NCBI RefSeq assembly: GCF_029076845.1
Contig: NZ_JARESE010000028.1
Coordinates: 62,001-126,000 of the forward strand
DNA from: Novosphingobium album (ex Liu et al. 2023)
GTDB taxonomy: Bacteria; Pseudomonadota; Alphaproteobacteria; Sphingomonadales; Sphingomonadaceae
Direction: 5' to 3'
Length of the DNA: 64,000 bases
The position numbers and the translations under genes were made by a program. Shown piece by piece: positions 60,943 through 64,000 of this stretch. Under the pieces are notes generated by a model, which saw only the letters and a list, made by a program, of their open reading frames with translations, was not told where the DNA came from and did not search any database. The first letter of the stretch is position 1; each line of letters starts with the position of its first letter.

Positions 60943-62106
60943 ATGCCGATAGTGATCGACAAGGTTGATACCTGGATTGTCGATATCCCAACGATTCGCC
61001 CGCATGTGCTGTCGATGACCTCGATCAGCCGGCAAGTGATGATGCTGGTTTTCGTCCACTGTTCGGATGGCGTGACGGGCCTGGGCGAAGGCACCACGAT
61101 CGGCGGCCTGAGCTATGGCGACGAGAGCCCGGAAGGCATGAAGCTGGCGATCGACCGCTATTGCGCGCCGCTGCTGATCGGCGCCGACGCAAGCAGCCCG
61201 GCGGCGGCGATGGCGCGCGTCCGCGCTCACGTCGTTGGCAACCACTTCGCCAAGAACGCGCTGGAGACCGCGCTGCTCGATGCCGCCGCCCGGCGCGCCG
61301 GGCTTCCCCTCTCGGCGCTGCTCGGCGGCCGGATGCGCGATCGCCTGCCAGTGCTGTGGACGCTGGCCAGCGGCGATACCGCCCGCGATATCGCCGAAGC
61401 CGAAACGATGATCGCGGCCGGGCGCCACGACACTTTCAAGCTGAAGATCGGCAAGCGCGCGATGGCGCGGGACATCGCCCATGTCGCCGCGATCAAGCAG
61501 GCGCTGGGTGATCGCGCCTCGGTGCGGGTCGACGTCAACCAGGCATGGGACGAGCAGACCGCCCTGCGCGGTGCGGCCATGCTGGCCGACGCGGGCGTCG
61601 ACCTGATCGAGCAGCCCCTGCCTCACGCCGATCGCGCGGGCATGGCCCGGCTCACCAGCCGATCGCGCGTGCCGATCATGGCCGACGAGGCGCTGCGCGG
61701 CCCCGGCGACGCGCTGGACTTCGCCCGCTTTCGCGGCGCGGACGCTTTTTCGATCAAGCCGCCGCAGGCTGGCGGGCTGTTCGCCGCGGGCCGCATCGCC
61801 GCGATCGCCACGGCCGGGCACATCGGCGTCTATGGCGGCACGATGCTGGAAGGCGGCATCGGCACGATCGCCGCCGCCCACCTGTTCAGCACGTTCGACC
61901 GCCTCGAATGGGGCACCGAGCTGTTCGGCCCGCTGCTCCAGACCGAGGACATCCTGGCCGAGCCGCTCGACTACCGCGACTTCTCGCTGATCCTGCCCGA
62001 CGGCCCTGGCCTCGGCGTCACGCTCGACCTGGAGAAAGCCAGCCATTTCCGGCGTGACGGGCCGGGCCGCACCGCCGTCAGCCTTTCCATCAAGGAGCCC
62101 ATCTGA
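60943..62106 (+). CDS. catB: Muconate cycloisomerase
   Basis: Converts cis,cis-muconate to muconolactone in catechol ortho-cleavage. A 387-residue enolase-superfamily protein with the catalytic KLKIGK lysines (Lys166, Lys168), metal ligands starting at Asp198 in VRVDVNQAW, then IEQPLP and ADEAL, and GGTMLEGGIGT near the C-terminus. The ATG at 60943 lies behind GGGGATGG. Its stop shares a base with the catC ATG (TGATG). First gene of catB-catC-catA-CoA transferase, divergent from the LysR regulator. Confidence 0.96.
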   Translation: MPIVIDKVDTWIVDIPTIRPHVLSMTSISRQVMMLVFVHCSDGVTGLGEGTTIGGLSYGDESPEGMKLAIDRYCAPLLIGADASSPAAAMARVRAHVVGNHFAKNALETALLDAAARRAGLPLSALLGGRMRDRLPVLWTLASGDTARDIAEAETMIAAGRHDTFKLKIGKRAMARDIAHVAAIKQALGDRASVRVDVNQAWDEQTALRGAAMLADAGVDLIEQPLPHADRAGMARLTSRSRVPIMADEALRGPGDALDFARFRGADAFSIKPPQAGGLFAAGRIAAIATAGHIGVYGGTMLEGGIGTIAAAHLFSTFDRLEWGTELFGPLLQTEDILAEPLDYRDFSLILPDGPGLGVTLDLEKASHFRRDGPGRTAVSLSIKEPI

Positions 62107-62390
62107 TGCTGTTCATGGTGCGAATGGACGTCCACGTCCCGCGCGATCTCGACCAGGATACGTTCGAGGCGCTGAAAGCCACCGAGAAGGTGCGCGCGCA
62201 GGAATTGCAGCGCGCCGGCAAATGGCGCCACCTGTGGCGCATCGCCGGGCAATACGCGAACGTCAGCATCTTCGATGTCGCCGACGCGGGCGAACTGCAC
62301 GACATCATGCTGGGCCTGCCCCTCTTCCCTTTCATGACCACCGAAGTGACGGCCCTGTGCCGCCATCCTTCGGCCATCGCCGACGACTGA
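62106..62390 (+). CDS. catC: Muconolactone delta-isomerase
   Basis: A 94-residue CatC, converting muconolactone to beta-ketoadipate enol-lactone. The family pattern is LFMVRMDVHVPRDLD, EKVRAQELQRAGKWRHLWRI and LPLFPFMTTEVTALCRHPSA. The length is normal for a protein that forms a decamer of ferredoxin-like units. It overlaps catB by one base and lies 24 bases before catA, whose own ribosome binding site (CAGGAGGG) is in the gap. Confidence 0.97.
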   Translation: MLFMVRMDVHVPRDLDQDTFEALKATEKVRAQELQRAGKWRHLWRIAGQYANVSIFDVADAGELHDIMLGLPLFPFMTTEVTALCRHPSAIADD

Positions 62391-62414
62391 AAACAGCAAT
62401 CCCAGGAGGGTGCC

Positions 62415-63320
62415 ATGACCGATATTGTGAAATCGCGCGAAGTCCAGAACCTGCTGGACCGCGCCGCCGGGCTGGGCGAAAGCGGCGGCGATCCGCGCCT
62501 CAAGGCCATTACCCGTGACCTGCTCGAAGCGCTGGTGACGATCATCGAAAAGCACGAGATCGACGAGAACGAGTTCTGGGCCGCGCTGCGCTTTCTGCAG
62601 GACGGCGTGAACGAGTACGGCCTGATCGCGCCGGGCCTGGGGATCGAGCATTTCCTGGACCTGCACATGGACGCCCGCGACGCCGAGGCCGGCCTGACCG
62701 GGGGCACGCCACGCACGATCGAGGGACCGCTCTACGTCGCCGGCGCGCCGCTGGTCGAAGGCGATCTGGCGCGCACCAACGATGTCAACCTCACCACCGA
62801 TCCCGACGATACCGAGACGCTGACCATGTCCGGCCGCGTGATCGGGCCGGAAGGCGAGCCGGTGAAGGATGCGATCCTGCACGTCTGGCACGCCAATTCC
62901 AAAGGCTTCTATTCGCATTTCGATCCCACCGGCGCGCAGAGCCCGTTCAACAACCGCCGCCGCATCCGGCTTGGCCCCGATGGCCGCTATGCCTTCCGCT
63001 CGAAGATGCCGCGCGGCTATTCGGTTCCGCCCGGCGGCGCGACCGAGAGGCTGATGCACGCGCTGGGCCGGCATGGCGATCGCCCCGCGCATGTCCATTT
63101 CTTCATCGAGGCGCCCGGCTATCGCACGCTGACCACCCAGATCAATTTCGGCGACGATCCGCGCGCGCATGACGATTTCGCCTTCGGCACGCGCGAAGGG
63201 CTGCTGCCCATGCCCGATCGCAGCGGCGGCAACCCGGACATCGCCTTCGACTTCCAGCTCCAGCGCGCGCGCGGCGAGCGGGACGAAGGCCTGTCCAACC
63301 GGGCGCGCGCCGCCGCATGA
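62415..63320 (+). CDS. catA: Catechol 1,2-dioxygenase
   Basis: Intradiol ring cleavage of catechol to cis,cis-muconate with non-haem Fe(III). The 301-residue protein has an N-terminal helical dimerisation domain and the beta-sandwich core. Iron ligands are Tyr166 (GFYSHFD), Tyr202 (PRGYSVP), His226 and His228 (RPAHVHFF), at the spacing of known enzymes. IEGPLYVAGAP is the substrate loop. The stop overlaps the CoA-transferase ATG. Substituted catechols may also be accepted; the sequence does not settle that. Confidence 0.97.
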   Translation: MTDIVKSREVQNLLDRAAGLGESGGDPRLKAITRDLLEALVTIIEKHEIDENEFWAALRFLQDGVNEYGLIAPGLGIEHFLDLHMDARDAEAGLTGGTPRTIEGPLYVAGAPLVEGDLARTNDVNLTTDPDDTETLTMSGRVIGPEGEPVKDAILHVWHANSKGFYSHFDPTGAQSPFNNRRRIRLGPDGRYAFRSKMPRGYSVPPGGATERLMHALGRHGDRPAHVHFFIEAPGYRTLTTQINFGDDPRAHDDFAFGTREGLLPMPDRSGGNPDIAFDFQLQRARGERDEGLSNRARAAA

Positions 63321-64000
63321 GCAAGGTCCACTCCTCTCCGGCCGCCGCGCTGGACGGGCTGCTGTTCGACGGCATGACGATCATGTCCGGCGGCTTCGGG
63401 CTGACCGGCAATCCCGAGAACCTGATCCCGGCGATCCACGATGCCGGCGTGACCGACCTGACGGTGATCTCGAACAATTGCGGCGCCGATGGCTACGGCC
63501 TGTGGAGGCTGCTGGCCAATGGGCAGATCCGCAAGATGGTCTCGTCCTACATCGGCGAGAACAAGCTGTTCGAGCAGCTCTATCTCGACGGCAGGCTGGA
63601 GCTGGAGCTGGTGCCGCAAGGCACGCTGGCCGAGCGGATCCGCGCGGGCGGCGCGGGCATTCCCGCGTTCTTCACGCCCACCGGCGCGGGCACCGTGGTG
63701 GCCGAAGGCAAGCGGACCGAGACTTTCAGCGGGCGCAGCTACATCATGGAGCGCTGGCTGCGCGCGGACCTGGCCATCATCAAGGCCTGGCGCGCCGACA
63801 GCGAGGGCAACCTGGTGTTCCGCAAGGCGGCGCGCAATTTCAATCCGGTCATGGCCACGGCCGCCAGCGTCACCGTGGTGGAAGTGGAGGAAATCGTGCC
63901 CGACGGCACGCTCGATCCCGACCAGATCCACACCCCCGGCATCTATGTCGACCGCATCGTCCAGGGCGAGAGCTATTCCGGCCGGATCGAGAAGCGCACC
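63317..64000 (+). CDS. 3-oxoacid (3-oxoadipate) CoA-transferase alpha subunit, partial
   Basis: The open frame runs from the ATG at 63317 (ATGA overlap with catA) to the window end, 228 codons, with no stop yet; the family is about 230-240 residues, so almost all is present. MSGGFGLTGNPENLI is the CoA-transferase family 1 glycine motif. VISNNCGADGYGLWRLLANG, SSYIGENKLFEQLY, TPTGAGTVVAEGKR and ADLAIIKAW follow. In a cat operon it should be the alpha subunit acting on beta-ketoadipate (PcaI/CatI type), with the beta subunit beyond the window. Succinyl-CoA:acetoacetate specificity cannot be excluded. Confidence 0.93.
   Translation, partial: MSKVHSSPAAALDGLLFDGMTIMSGGFGLTGNPENLIPAIHDAGVTDLTVISNNCGADGYGLWRLLANGQIRKMVSSYIGENKLFEQLYLDGRLELELVPQGTLAERIRAGGAGIPAFFTPTGAGTVVAEGKRTETFSGRSYIMERWLRADLAIIKAWRADSEGNLVFRKAARNFNPVMATAASVTVVEVEEIVPDGTLDPDQIHTPGIYVDRIVQGESYSGRIEKRT

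Overview
The window is a GC-rich alphaproteobacterial chromosome segment, most likely from Sphingomonadales (Novosphingobium/Sphingobium-like). The case rests on the gene content: three TonB-dependent receptors, DUF3597 and DUF937-like small proteins, a short-form hisG next to hisD, a short RNase E/G followed by yacG, and several Rieske oxygenase genes. Genus and species cannot be fixed from sequence alone.

Layout. 1-36.4 kb is mostly housekeeping. It holds pckA, recR-def-rmuC, fmt-truA, a GGDEF/EAL protein, cobS, bolA, hisG-hisD-nusB-thiL, hppA, uvrC, a TonB receptor, infA-maf-RNase E/G-yacG and tRNA-Phe. Embedded at 13.8-19.7 kb is an accessory operon divergent from an HxlR regulator. It encodes three GSTs, three intact VOC proteins (one with two domains), a deleted VOC remnant, a tandem DUF1428 protein and an SRPBCC protein, and looks like a detoxification or small-molecule-modification unit.

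36.5-64 kb, to the right of tRNA-Phe, is a catabolic region. It contains an alpha/beta hydrolase, a transposase remnant, a KstD-like flavoprotein, then (minus strand) luxE-like, luxC-like, TonB receptor and MFS genes with a TetR regulator and a large palindromic operator. Three separate Rieske oxygenase alpha-subunit modules follow. Each alpha gene is next to a gene for the same small (~120 aa) unannotated protein family, and two modules also carry an NTF2/SnoaL-like gene. An acetamidase/formamidase, a Rieske ferredoxin, an Asp/Glu racemase-type enzyme and an AraC regulator sit among them. The right end is a catechol ortho-cleavage operon (catB-catC-catA and a CoA-transferase alpha subunit cut by the window end), divergent from a LysR regulator with a good CatM/BenM-type operator.

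How it fits together (inference): TonB receptors and the MFS protein import substrates. Hydrolase, amidase, flavoprotein and the Rieske enzymes convert them to ring diols, and catABC plus the CoA-transferase feed the beta-ketoadipate pathway. The LuxC/LuxE pair could activate and reduce a carboxylic acid to an aldehyde. The most novel elements are the thrice-repeated Rieske-alpha plus small-protein pairing with shuffled gene order, and the LuxC/LuxE module outside any luminescence context.
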